A DNA stretch of 64,000 bases from Oncomelania hupensis (GCA_036898135.1 CM072513.1:73991496-74055495); one strand, 5' to 3'. Shown: positions 1 through 11,714, counted from the first letter of the stretch. Translations and numbers: made by a program. Notes: generated by a model not told the origin, from the letters alone.

Positions 1-440
1 GGGGAAGATGGGGGGGGGGATAGGGATACACAATATATACATAATGACAGCAAAAACGGCACTATATTACAAGAAACAACAGCCTCTAACTGCAAACAAT
101 AACGTATACACTGAACGAAAAAACACCTCTTAAAAATAAACAATTTTTAAAAAGAGCACTCAAAAGAACAATCGCATAAAGATGCAAGATAAAACAAAAA
201 CAACAGTCATCAAAGAAGTGAAAGAACAAGGTACAGAATGCAACGACAGTAAAGCACACATGCATGACCACCAAACAGTATTGAAACATATGCGGCGAAA
301 GAAAACAACAACAAAAGACAAACAAAAAAGAACAAAAAACAATGCGGTACTACTTAAAAAGTGAAAATATTATTCCAATAAGACGACTTAAATTTGATGC
401 ATGTTTCATAGTTATTTCTTAAAATCGCAACCAATGCACG

Positions 441-1070
441 AGGCACGAATAAGCCATCTCTCGATTTAGTAGTTTGTTAGTAGACAACTAAAGACGGCTA
501 AAGACAACTAAAGACGGCTAACGGCTAAAGACAACTAAAGACGGCTAAAGACACCTATGTCAACTAAAGACAACTAACCCTAACCCTAACCCTATAAACA
601 ACAATAGCCTCAGTTTCGAATCGGGCATTGCATTTTCATGAAATCCGACTACACAATCACCCAGAACAGCTTTCACTTTGTATCTAAATCAATTATCTTA
701 TATAATATACTTGAAAAATATTATTGTTATTTTTTTAAATCCGTTGTACTTTCTACGCGGCAACACATTTCTGCCATAACCAATGTCTTTCAAAGATGGC
801 AGGTGTTTTTGGGCTCTTTAAGTTGTTTGTAGCCTTGTACACCCTCTAAAAATTTCTACCCCTGGTGTCTTTAGCCGTCTTCCGTTGTCTTTAGTTGTCT
901 TTAGGGGTACCTATAAAGGGCGAAAAGACAACTAAAGACAACTTTTAGTTGTCTTTAGTTGTCTACACATAGGTGTCTTTAGTTGTCTTTAGCCGTCTTT
1001 AGTTGTCTTTAGCCGTCTTTAGTTGACTTTAGCCGTCTTTAGTTGTCTTTTCGACCTTTATAGGTACCGT
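441..1070. repeat. Decamer minisatellite forming an inverted repeat (AAAGACAACT / AAAGACGGCT)
   Basis: From about 480 to 580 the decamers AAAGACAACT and AAAGACGGCT alternate on the plus strand. From about 872 to 1060 the reverse complements (AGTTGTCTTT, AGCCGTCTTT) dominate. The two arrays could fold into a long hairpin around a loop of roughly 290 bp. Three TAACCC-type telomere-like units sit at the inner edge of the left array (about 574-592). The motif TATAAAGG(G)CG / CGACCTTTATA near 915 and 1058 is also repeated in inverted orientation. No gene is seen in 1-2200 apart from repeats. Confidence 0.75.
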
Positions 1071-1107
1071 AGTTTGTATACACTCTTTAGTAACTGGGTG
1101 TCGCAGT

Positions 1108-1720
<613 letters not shown>

Positions 1721-1965
1721 GAAAATTATAATAATTAAAAAAAAATGGATGCTATATAGCATATAGGTACAGTAGCGAGAGAAGAGATAGAAATCGAGAC
1801 AAGGGAGGTCCCAAACGCCTATCTCTCTAACGACCGACATCTTTACCTATTAATTTTTCGCCTTCCGCGCAACTATAAATGTTTTCATAATTTCATAATT
1901 TTGGTTTTGCTTGTATGGACAGCGCCTGACTGTGTGATTTACTAATATCAGCTGAAATCATCTTC

Positions 1966-2125
<160 letters not shown>

Positions 2126-2234
2126 TTATATAATTTTTTCATAGCGCAATTCCCCGTAATCAAGCTCAACGCGCTCATTTAAAATAATCGGAGTTAAGAG
2201 CTGCAAACACTGTTTTAGTCCTCTGTTTTCCCAG

Positions 2235-3316
2235 GTTCATCAACTGGCAGGCAGATGCCATTCGCCGCACCGACCCTAGCGCCCTTGTGACTGCCGGGTC
2301 GTGGAGCCAACACTCCAACACAGACCAGTTTGGTAACAGGAATCTGTATGCTGACAACTGCCTTATCGCCGCAGGAGGGAAACAGCAGGCAAGCAAATAA
2401 ATTTCCTCGACTTCAAAAAGACGTTTGATAGAGTCTAGCGTATGGTGACTTAATATAGTTGTGGCATTTGCTGCCACCTCAAAATAAGAAAGGGGCCTTT
2501 ACAGGCCAAAGAAGCGCTCTGCTTGACAGCAAACGTTGTAGTACTCGTACTATTAAACAACCAGCTATATAGGAGTGTCTTTGCCAACTACAGTTGTGCT
2601 ACCTGCTTTTTCCGACGCTCTTTACTATGTTCTTAGAAGAAGAAGAAGAAGAAGAAGAAAAAGAAGAAATAATTATGGAGACCCTCAATGATTAGGCCTA
2701 CCACACTTATCTTTGTTGAAGCAGATCTTCTTGCCACCTCCGATTATTCTAAATAGATGATTCGCTTGTTTCCAGGGAACCTTGAATTTCTACTCCACCC
2801 ATACATATGACTGGCAAGGCCATTATTCTGCTGATGCTCCCTTCAACGTGAGTACAATACAGTGGAATGTTACGCTATCTAATCTATATATATAAATTGC
2901 TTAGCCGGAAGTCCTTCTTCGCCTCTACTATAAAGTTTGTCCGGTATGGACGCTGATCTGGGCAGGTGCTGGACGCTGCGAATCGGCCTGCTGTGTGCTC
3001 AAAACCAGCGAAATCGTTATAGCCGACATTTCCTTACCGAACGTTTAACCGTTTCTGAGATAAATAAATAAACAAAATGTCCACAAACTGCAATAGCCTC
3101 ATTCCGCGCGCTTTCATTAAAAATCAGATTGAGGTTTCAGCATGTTTGCCCATATATTCCAAAAAATATATGGTTTTTCTAGGAAGCCTTGGTAGCTTAG
3201 TTGGTAAAACATTCGCCTACCGTGCAGGGCGACCCAAGTTCAAATCTCTCGCGGGCCATTTTTTTTAACACTACAATATGGATATTTTTCTTTTTAATTT
3301 AGGCTTTTTACCTTTA

Positions 3317-3405
<89 letters not shown>

Positions 3406-3467
3406 CAAATTTTCTTTTAAAACCTTGGTGTTTTTTATTATTTCTATTTGTATTATTCTATATTCAA

Positions 3468-3517
<50 letters not shown>

Positions 3518-4986
3518 AGGATCGGGATGGGGTGGTACGTGTAGGTAAAAGGGGGCTACGGGTAGGTTTAAAGGGGCATGGGTAGGCATAACGGGGATAC
3601 GGGTATATATAAGGGGGTATGGTGATGGTCGATTCCTTTCATCCATACCTGCGAAACGATCAACGGGGAAGTATCAAGGAGGGTACAGGTAGGTTACAAA
3701 GGGGGTACGGAAGGTATCAAGGGGGTATGGGGAGGTATCAAGTGGGTTCGGGGAGGTATCAAGGGGGTATGGTGAGGCATCATTGGGGGGGGGGGCGGGG
3801 AGATATCAGGTTGGGGGGGGGGGTATGGGGAGGTATCAAGGGGGATGTGCAGAGGTATCATCGTCCAAATGAAACTCGCAGACAACAGTTGTCTCTCTGT
3901 CTACATTTTAAACAGCAACCTGTGTACCCTGGCTTGCCAGGGTACAAAACCACTAGTAACTTAATAAGAATCAAAACAACCGCTGCCCTGGCGAGGTTGA
4001 AGCCAATTTGGAAAGACGGGACCATCAATCTACATTCCAAGGTAAGACTGGTTCGCTCCCTTGTCATCTCCATCTTCCTATATGCTTGCGAGACATGGAC
4101 ACTCACAGCAGATCTACAACGAAGAATACAAAGCATGGAGATGAGGTGCTACAGAAGACTTCTGGGCATTTCCTATACCCAGCACATCACCAACGACGAA
4201 GTCCGAAAGACCATCACACAAGCCATTGGACAACACGATGACTTACTCACAGTGGTGAAAAAACGGAAACTCCGATGGTATGGCCACGTCACCAGATCAT
4301 CAGGTCTTGCAAAGACCATCCTGCAAGGCACAGTGCAATGAGGTAGAAGAAGAGGGAGAAGAGTAAGAGTGTAATAATACATATATTCTATTATGCGTTT
4401 TTTGTTGTTGCAAGTGGTACATCACATCTGTATGTTTGGTAAAATAATGAGGTCTTGAGTGGACCTCTTTGTTGACGACGTCGTTCATTGATCTCTTTGC
4501 TGGACACTTACCATTTTGATTGGTATGTGAAACAAATATTAATGTAATGACCTTTACCCTTTGGCTTTAATTGGTTTCCGATAAATACAAGAACGAAAGA
4601 ATATATCCTTGTAATATGAGCCCTAGTAGTATCGATCATTAAACTTTGCGTGTGGGTTTGAAGACTTCAAACATGCTCAGCCAATTATCCAGCTATCCTG
4701 TTTCTCTGACTGGGTGAACTATACTAATTTTCAGCACCACGCGGACGACTTTCACTTGGACAAACCCCTTGTGGTGGCCGAATTCAACCATATCCGTGGT
4801 GGAGGACACTCCATCGAGGACCTCTTCAACCACTTCTACTTCTTTGGCTACGCTGGAGCCTGGACCTGGCACGCCAACGCCGACGGCAGTGACACCGACA
4901 ACACTGACACCCAGATGAAAGGCATCGCCTTTCTTCGAGGCAGAAACGACCAAGCCAAGGGAGGACTGGTCCATCTCACTTTTTAA
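2235..4986 (+). CDS. GH5 endo-beta-1,4-mannanase copy A, 3' part only (exons 5-7)
   Basis: Three exons with matching splice phases are visible: exon 5 at 2235-2388, exon 6 at 2776-2847 and exon 7 at 4735-4986 (TAA stop). They encode the C-terminal 159 residues of a secreted mannan endo-1,4-beta-mannosidase, almost identical to copy D. Exon 7 carries the nucleophile segment LVVAEFNHIRGGG; the Glu in AEF is the expected GH5 nucleophile. Exon 5 ends on a GC donor (CAG|GCAAGC), as in D. Exons 1-4, including the acid/base Glu exon, are not found in the 2.2 kb upstream. The copy is therefore either truncated or continues left of the window. Intron 6 (2848-4734) is full of repeats. AATAAA lies at 5123-5128. 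What remains is open reading, so recent loss or an intact gene extending leftwards are both possible. Confidence 0.85.
3188..3262 (+). repeat. tRNA-derived SINE head
   Basis: AAGCCTTGGTAGCTTAGTTGG contains an A-box-like block, and CAAGTTCAAATCTC about 40 bp later is a degenerate B box, giving a tRNA-like head. It lies in intron 6 of mannanase copy A and is followed at 3319 by a long (ATT)n array. The B box deviates from GGTTCGAATCC, so it is unlikely to be a working tRNA gene. Confidence 0.5.
3319..3513 (+). repeat. Two (ATT)n microsatellites
   Basis: Perfect ATT arrays at about 3319-3402 and 3467-3513 are separated by an AT-rich spacer. They are probably decayed tails of retroelement insertions in the intron of mannanase copy A. 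Confidence 0.9.
3541..3862 (+). repeat. G-rich minisatellite, units of about 20 bp
   Basis: Imperfect tandem units of the type GGTATCAAGGGGGTATGGGGA run for about 320 bp, with runs of 5-9 guanines near 3785-3830. The reading frames across it are repeat-derived. The strand asymmetry and G runs make G-quadruplex formation possible (inference). Confidence 0.8.
3940..4345 (+). mobile_element. RTE-like LINE fragment (3' coding end)
   Basis: The translation around 3975-4340 matches the C-terminal reverse-transcriptase tail of the LINE at 42060-44067: [19 protein letters not shown], then [20 protein letters not shown], then [19 protein letters not shown]. It stops at 4341 before the [11 protein letters not shown] block. 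It is 5'-truncated and sits in intron 6 of mannanase copy A. Confidence 0.85.
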
Positions 4987-5122
4987 CCAACCAAAGACTG
5001 GCGTTTACTTTCTGCGGTATATAGAGATAGAGGCCTGATTTTACATTTCTGTCTACCGTGAGGAAAGGTTTTGTGATGGAAATGACTAAACCAAGGAAGG
5101 ACTCATTCATATGATATGAACG

Positions 5123-5128
5123 AATAAA
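5123..5128 (+). promoter_or_regulatory. Poly(A) signal AATAAA of mannanase copy A
   Basis: AATAAA lies 137 bp after the stop of copy A. The same hexamer lies in the corresponding 3' flank of copy D (minus strand, 20582-20587), inside otherwise recognisable flank homology. Confidence 0.6.
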
Positions 5129-7924
5129 TTCTAGCTCGATTTGCATGCTGTATGCTAGACAAAATGTGCATCTCCCTCACTACTGTTCTTATTTTGCTAT
5201 AGATCTTACCCTATTCAAAATAAACCAATAAAAGGATGTAACCATGGAAAAGAAATTGAATACAGATTTCATTTGTGCTACAGATAGAGGAGTAAATAAG
5301 AAAATGAAGATTTGTGTTTGTTTTTGCAACCTCTCCCCCCCCCCCCCCCCTTCCTCCCGCCCCTCTTTTTTAAATTTGCTAACTGGCAAAATAAAATACA
5401 TTATCACAATACTGTATTACAATGTTATAACACTCCATGGATAACTTCATTGAACATCAAACAAAACAAAAAGAAAAGAAAGATACCGACCGTAATACTA
5501 ATTCTACTAAAAAAAATAAATAAATAAACGCAGACCGAGTTCGTAGGGCGTGATAACACGAGTGACAGCGTTTACCCTTTGGCTTTAGGTCATGCACAAC
5601 ATAAACTGTGCAACAGACAGGTAGAAAACGATAAGTGTCAAAATAGACAAGCCCATTCAAGGGTAACACATTTTTCATCTTATTTCCTTTACGGAAAAAC
5701 ATTACGATCTCAAATAACTTCGAACAATAGAAAGTTTCAAGATAATCTCCCGACCACCGTTATTATAATTCACCAAACGGATTAAATAAAAAGTGACCAA
5801 GCTTACGCAGCTTTGTTTATATGCACGCGAGATTACACGACAAAATTGACGAGACCGGCGGGGCCATTCAGACCCTTCAGTGCTGCAATGCCTGCGGCCT
5901 GCGCTGCCTCGGGATCGTCACTCCATACCCATGCGCCCTGGTAGCCATGTGTGTAGATGTTCTTGAACATGTCAACGTCGTTCAAATTGGCGCCTTGGTG
6001 GTCGTACTCCTGAAACTCCGCGACCACGCTGGGTTTGTCCAGGTGGTAATCGGAAGCATTGTGCTGTTAGCAAAGAGCACGCCTAGTGTACACATACATT
6101 AATCTTCAATGATTAATGGACATGGACCGGCTAGTTGGCTGGGTAACGGATTAAGCTTACTGATTAGCTAAATCGTTTTTACATGAAAGTAATCATCCCC
6201 AAAACTGTTGGGTAAAAAAATCGTTTGTTGTGCAATTTTATTATCTTTTTCATGCTGCTGTCTGCAAAATAAACTCTTCAGGATTTTTTTTACAAAATAA
6301 AAAAGCTAGAAAGCGTTGAATAGTGTCTGTCAATAACAACATGCGATATGGAATGTTGAAATACAAACCTATCTAACTGTTAAACATGATCATCAAGAGG
6401 AAAACGACATTGCTACTAAAATAAAACATAAATATTTACGCATTATCAAACAAAAAGTTAAAATATTAAGATTGCAAGCTATTCAAATGAATTTCCAGAC
6501 ACGCATCCATCAAAATAAACTTTTCAGAAGTTTTGACTCGGCTTTATCTTAAGGAAGCATAATGAAAGCAAGAAGTGACGAACCACTAAACAATTATGAA
6601 AATCGATTCAGCCAAATTTGAAACAAACTTCAAAACGTTTTTACAATATAATTGACCCAAGCGACCTTAGACTGTGAAATGACGTGCGACGGGCTGACCG
6701 ACAGACCGACTCTTGTCTCGATCTAATTCCCGAGGATTTCAAAGTAATTTCAGATGTTATCTGGACACAAAAATTCTTAGTGGGGATAAAAGTATCTGCA
6801 TAACATTAGTGTAAAAAAATAAACAAACAAACAGATCTTATATAGAAAAACAAAAAGAAGAAAGAAAACAGTATATGTACCAGGAAAACGGCCTCAAAAG
6901 CAAAGTTACTTTACCAGGCATAGGAATGGGTGGAATAAAAGTTCAGCACGCCCTGAAATAAAGCATCAAAATAATAATTGGTTTTGGGTGGAAGACAATC
7001 TAGTCTAAAAACAGCGTTCAAATTGGACACAAATTCATGAAACAGCACTCTTGAAATCACTTTTCTTCAAAACAAACCAATCTGCTTGGTCTTTGTGGAT
7101 TATGCTAAGATTTCTTCATTGCTCAACGGTTGGCGAATTACACACTATAGTTCGATTAAGATGGAAAATCATAGTGAATTGTAGGCGGATATAACTGTCT
7201 ATGTACAAGGGCATCGACTTCTTCATGCGTTTTAATTTATTATGAGCATGTCACAATAATTATTACGAATAATTTTACATCTAGGGTAACAGAGGATCAA
7301 ATTTGCAACATGTGAAAAACAAAACATTGCGCCCTTTCAGTTGTTTGTTATGCTATAAATTGTAAGCAACCTTGGGCCCGGTATGCCTTACAAGAATATT
7401 TTAAAAACAGCTAGTTCTTCGTAGATTATTTAAAGATTTCTACACGACCCAAATGTGGGACGAATACCCCAAATATTTCGTAATGGGAAAATAAATTAAT
7501 AAAGGTTTAGTGTGCGATAATTATCAGTGCATGGGGGCATTTTGTTCTTCATACCTTGTAATTTATTGTTAACATCTCACAACCTTTGCGATATTCTGTC
7601 ACAGCTACTGTATAGTATAGGTTCAGTGGAGGTTGAGGAAGTGCTCAATAGAAAATTGCTGTGAGAGCGAAACTACTACATCATCCCACATCAAACATCA
7701 AAAAACTAGTTTTCCAGAAGTCTGCACTACGCCTAGATGAACTTACTCAGAAACAGCTATGGACCTTTAGTATCAAAAAAATTAGCATACTCACCTATAT
7801 AGTTAGTAATTACCAATATAAACAGCATTGGAAATTTGTTTACTTCTAGAGCAACAGAGGAGCAAACTTGCGACCTGTGAAACATAAACTTAGCACTCTA
7901 CTAACTGTTATTATGTTACATTCC

Positions 7925-8325
7925 AATTATTCTATTTATATATCAAAACCTGATAATTACAAATATCATGAGATAATTACAATTATCAAGGGATAATTAC
8001 ATTATCGTTGCAAATTATAAATATCTTCGGGTGTCGGTATCTCTGTGAATTGCACAGAGCACGTGTTAATTACAATTATCACTGATAAATGTAAATGCAG
8101 GTTTATGGGGCGAGTAAGCCACCTTACCAGAATTAAGAATGATCACGTGAAAATTATAATTATCAAGTGAAAATTGTAATGATTATGTGATAACTACAAT
8201 TTTCGGTTTTGGCGCATTTCCAGGCGGATTGCTAGAGCCAAAACTGAAAATTAAACATGATCACGCGTACATAATTGTAATTTTTCAATGATAATTGTAA
8301 TTATCTCTTGATAATTGTCCCGATC
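7925..8325. repeat. Cluster of short palindromes built on GATAATTACAATTATC
   Basis: At least eight variants of GATAATTACAATTATC or its halves (for example near 7950, 7972, 7990, 8070, 8155, 8265 and 8295) occur within 400 bp, with spacers containing GATCACGTGA or GATCACGCG. Each unit is nearly self-complementary. The cluster occupies the place where exons 2-5 of pseudogene B should be. Origin unknown. Confidence 0.6.
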
Positions 8326-8375
8326 GCTTCCCTCTTTAACGACGGAAAAGTTAGGTTACGAGTACATCTTTACCA

Positions 8376-8572
8376 CACGCGCTTGTATCTGGACACGCAA
8401 ACGCCCATGCCTGTGACGCGTCTCCATTTGGTATAAACGCATCTGGACACGCGAGCGCCTATGCCTGTCAGGCATAGGCGCTCGCGTGCCCCTGCCTGTG
8501 AAACGTCATTAACACCAAAAGGGAGACGCGTCACAGGCATTGGCGCTTGTGTGTCCAGATACAAGCGCCTGG
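8376..8572. mobile_element. Foldback element with near-perfect long inverted arms
   Basis: The centre is an odd palindrome: 20 nt at 8448-8467 (CACGCGAGCGCCTATGCCTG), one spacer base, then its exact reverse complement at 8469-8488. The inverted homology continues outwards for about 90-100 bp per arm. Each arm contains two copies of a TCTGGACACGC..GCGCC.ATGCCTGTGA unit. A related but shorter copy lies at 30905-31015. It lies between exon 1 and exon 6 of pseudogene B. Confidence 0.75.
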
Positions 8573-9084
8573 GATCTTTACCTTTACCTTGCCTTAGTGG
8601 TCAGCTATACTTTGGTTTGAAAATAATTCTAACTTTCCATGGGCTGTTTATTCAGTGTATACATTATCTTTTCATAGTGTTCACGTTGCGCAATTTGTCC
8701 TTGCGGAAGACGAGTGAAAGGCGAATAGTATGCTACATGACTGGTTCATCGCCGACTATTATAGTTTAATCTATACTAATCGAAACAGATTTTGGATCAT
8801 TGCTTGCTCGCTGAATGGACAGACGAGTTAACTCATAAGTTGAACGGTTGGTTATATGACTGTTGGGATGATTGACTTACTTACCTTCAGCCGCCATCAC
8901 CAGCAGTGTTATTGCTAACGCTGCACGTATCATCTGGAACCGGATTCATTATAATAACCATACTACGTAGTCTGCTTTTGCGGCAAATAATGCTACGGTA
9001 GAGTGACCTTTTCTCACTTATTTAATAATCTATCTATTTTAGATAATACAATTATCTTTTTTGTAGATTTGGTTGTATTATTGA

Positions 9085-9111
9085 TTCTTATTCTTATTCT
9101 TATTCTTATTC

Positions 9112-9180
<69 letters not shown>
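9085..9180 (+). repeat. (ATT)n microsatellite with CTTATT head
   Basis: Five CTTATT hexamers pass into about 75 bp of perfect ATT repeats. It lies upstream of exon 1 of copy B, in the central spacer of the mannanase palindrome. Confidence 0.9.
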
Positions 9181-9182
<2 letters not shown>

Positions 9183-9298
9183 ATTGTTATTATTATGTGC
9201 AATACCGAAAAGCAAATTTCTGTAAAATAATATGGTAATAGATGAATAAATATCTTTATAAGAAGCTGAGAACAAAACATAAATAAATTTTTAAATTG

Positions 9299-9421
9299 AA
9301 AAGAAGAAGCAGCAGCAGAAGAAGAAGAAGATTATGATCATGATGATAACGAAGAAGAAGAAGAAAATGGTGGTGATGATGATGATGATGGTGATGATGA
9401 TGCTGTTGATGATGGTGATGG

Positions 9422-9452
<31 letters not shown>

Positions 9453-9482
9453 AGTGGTGGTGGAGGTGGTGGTGGTGGTATA
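9299..9482 (+). repeat. Purine-rich (GAA)/(GAT)/(GGT) tract
   Basis: Short runs of GAA, GAT and GGT triplets follow each other for about 180 bp, mostly purine on the plus strand. The minus-strand reading frame through it is a Ser/Pro-rich artefact of the repeat. Confidence 0.85.
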
Positions 9483-9552
9483 GAAATAGTCCTTCGGTTG
9501 TTCTGACTCACCTTGGTTGTGTGTAGCTTGTGTGGTCTTGGAGACAAGTCTG

Positions 9553-9765
9553 ATTTAGCACACGATGTTGTTGTTTGTAGATTATAGTCACACGACACTT
9601 TCGCATATAGGTGACTACTGGACCGATTTATACTGACACCAGCGGGCCAGTTGTTGGTAAAGGGGAAAATAATATGATCACACCTTGACCAATCCGGGAT
9701 TCGAACCAGCGACCTTTCGGTTACTAGCAAGACGCTCTTACCAACTGAGCTACCCGGCCCCATAC
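9553..9765 (-). repeat. tRNA-derived SINE (Thr-like head), minus copy
   Basis: Reading minus from 9765, GGGTAGCTCAGTTGGTAAGAG (A box) and GCTGGTTCGAATCCCGG (B box) give a nearly complete tRNA cloverleaf with loop CTAGTAA (anticodon AGT). It is followed by a shared body (GGCCCGCTGGTGTCAGTATAAATCG). The same head and body recur on the plus strand at 32800-32990, which shows it is a dispersed SINE and not a tRNA gene. Confidence 0.85.
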
Positions 9766-10030
9766 AACAGCACACGAACCGTGGGCTGGGATATTTATAG
9801 GCAGCAAAGAAAAAGCGTGTCATGTCTAGTTATTTTGACGTCTGCTCCGGATCCACAAACATGGGTCAAAGGTTGTAGACTGAACTGGAGTTGTGTCAAA
9901 GAAAACTTATTGATTGGGCGCAGTACACGTAACATCATACCTAATGCCGTCACAGCTAAAGTTATTGTATACATTCACAGTCGCAGTCTGAGAAGACAGA
10001 AAGTCATACAACTGATTTCCCCGTGGGAGT

Positions 10031-10245
10031 GCCGGAGGTTTCAGTATAAATAGTATACCCACTTTCTGGAAATTTAGTGCTTGAAATTCCCACTGTCGCT
10101 GTCTTTCTCCTTTGTTCTTTCTCATTCCTACTCTGTTCTATCAATCTACAATACTATCTTCTTCTTCCCTAGACCAGTTACCTACCTTTTTTTCTTGAAA
10201 AATCTTCCGGGACAAAACTCCTCATTTGTGTGTGAGTTCTGTTGG
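10031..10245 (+). mobile_element. Retro-repeat (560 bp family), 5' part, split by a LINE
   Basis: Starts with GGTTTCAGTATAAATAGTATACCC and follows the family consensus (compare 38405-38972) up to GTCTGTTGG. It is then interrupted by the LINE at 10246-11380 and resumes at 11381 (TCTGTTGGATCAGCTTGGG) to about 11480. The 8 bp TCTGTTGG is present on both sides of the LINE (10238-10245 and 11381-11388) as its target duplication. Confidence 0.85.
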
Positions 10246-11380
10246 TTCAACACACACACATAAAACCGCCTTCAAGAAGGCGTTTGACCGAGTCTGGCAT
10301 GCAGCTCTATGGGCAACAATGAAAGTGTACAACATCAGCCCTAAAATTATTGAAGTCATCAAAAGCCTGTATGACAAGGCTACCAGTGCAGTCCTCCACA
10401 ACAGCGCCACCGGGAACTGGTTCAGAACAACAATCGGTGTGCGTCAAGGATGCCTACTCTCTCCAACACTCTTCAAAATCTTCCTAGAGCGCATCATGTC
10501 AGATGCTCTTGCAGATCATGACGGCACAGTCAGCATAGGGGGTAGAGCAATCTCCAATCATCGTTTTGCGGATGACATTGATGGATTGGCTGGAGAGGAA
10601 CAAGAACTTGAACAGCTGGTACAGAGGCTTGACACCACCTCCAGAGCTTATGGAATGGAAATAAGTGCAGATAAGACCAAAATGATGACCAACAACACCA
10701 ATGGCATCAACACGGACATCAAAGTCCAAGGCCAATCCCTCAACACAGTGCATAGCTTCAAATATTTAGGAGCCATTGTATCAGACAATACAATGGGTCC
10801 CGACAGGAAGTCCTCTCCAGGATCGCACAAACAACTGCTGCCTTGACAAGGTTGAAGCCCATTTGGAAAGACAGGACCATCAGTCTACATTCCAACGTAA
10901 GACTGCTGCGCTCCCTTGTCATCTCCATCTTCCTATATGCTTGCGAAGCATGGATCCTCACAGCAGATCTCCAACGAAGAATACAAAGCATGGAGATGAG
11001 GTGCTACAGAAGACTTCTGGGCATTTCCTATACCCAACACATCACCAACGACGAAGTCCGACAGCCCATCACACAAGCCATTGGACAACACGATGACCTG
11101 CTTACAGTGGTGAAGAAACGGAAACTCCGATGGTATGGCTATGTCACCAGATCATCAGGCCTTGCAAAGACTATTCTGCAAGGCACAGTGCAAGAAGGTA
11201 GAAGAAGAGGGAGACCGAAAAAGAGGTGGGAGGACAACATTCGAGAATGGACTGGTTTGACACTGAGCGAAGCCATCAGGGCTGCTGAGGACAGAGAAAG
11301 ATGGAGTATGCTGGTTAAACGATCATCTGTGGTGCCCCTACGACCTCCGGGTTACGGGACAGGATAGGGATAGGATAGGA
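10246..11380 (+). mobile_element. RTE-like LINE, 5'-truncated, nested in a retro-repeat
   Basis: Encodes the reverse transcriptase from motif A onward: [19 protein letters not shown], the [11 protein letters not shown] block, FADDIDGL (the FADD catalytic box), then the C-terminal [14 protein letters not shown] and [17 protein letters not shown] blocks. A small insertion near 10790 shifts the frame relative to the copy at 42060. It ends with the GGACAGGATAGGGATAGGATAGGA tail typical of this family. The flanking 8 bp TCTGTTGG duplication shows target-primed insertion. Inactive. Confidence 0.92.
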
Positions 11381-11480
11381 TCTGTTGGATCAGCTTGGGA
11401 ATAGTGGATGCTTTCTGCCAAATGGTCACTGGGGCTTCCTATGATGTTATTATTTGGCAATGTAGGCATTTTATATGTAT
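11381..11480 (+). mobile_element. Retro-repeat, continuation after the LINE
   Basis: Continues the family from TCTGTTGGATCAGCTTGGG through GGTCACTGGGGCTTCCTATG to GGCATTTTATATGTATG, then diverges. The last third of the family is missing. Confidence 0.8.
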
Positions 11481-11714
11481 GTTCCAAGGAGTACTAAAGT
11501 ACATATATATAGTTATGAAGTTAGTTACAATTTTGACTCAGGAATGTCGACACAGGTCAACAGTCAAAATACATGACATGACAAGCTTTATCTTGGCAAA
11601 CTATAAAATCTCGGGCAACTGAACGTGTCCGTAGATTTCAACACTGGGCTCCCTGGATACTACACCACACAAGTTACAGGAAATCAAGGCGAGTCAAAAC
11701 AACTGAAGAACTGT

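Larger units (their letters stand above)
5833..8933 (-). pseudogene. GH5 mannanase pseudogene, copy B (exons 1, 6 and 7 remain)
   Basis: Minus strand, B/C-type mannanase. Exon 1 (8885-8933) encodes a signal peptide starting MIRAALAITLLVMAAE with a GTAAGT donor. Exon 6 is at 6881-6952. Exon 7 is at 5833-6063 (TAA stop) and contains the nucleophile segment VVAEFQEYDHQG. All three have exactly the lengths of their counterparts in copy C (49, 72 and 231 nt). Exons 2-5, which carry the substrate cleft and acid/base Glu, cannot be found in the 1.9 kb between 6953 and 8884. Exon 6 codon 14 is TAA where copy C has CAG (TGG TAA AGT against TGG CAG GGT). The poly(A) hexamer that is AATAAA in copy C reads AATAAG here (5679-5684). 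It cannot make an active enzyme. A chimeric short transcript remains conceivable. Confidence 0.88.

Noticed and set aside
480..1060. CRISPR-like array
   Set aside because: Units are contiguous decamers without unique spacers, and the genome is eukaryotic.
2398..2450. FLDFKKTFDRV-like reading just after mannanase A exon 5
   Set aside because: A tiny decayed reverse-transcriptase fragment with an in-frame stop right after it; too short to annotate as an element.
8370..8769. Frames of about 60-100 codons on both strands
   Set aside because: Both are produced by the foldback element; the two strands give the same peptides because of the inverted repeat.
9690..9765. Functional tRNA gene (anticodon AGT)
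   Set aside because: The same head with the same downstream body occurs at 32800, so it is a SINE; the 5' stem pairing is imperfect.
9338..9823. 161-codon minus frame with Ser/Pro runs
   Set aside because: Composed of a tRNA-SINE and a GAT/GGT tract.
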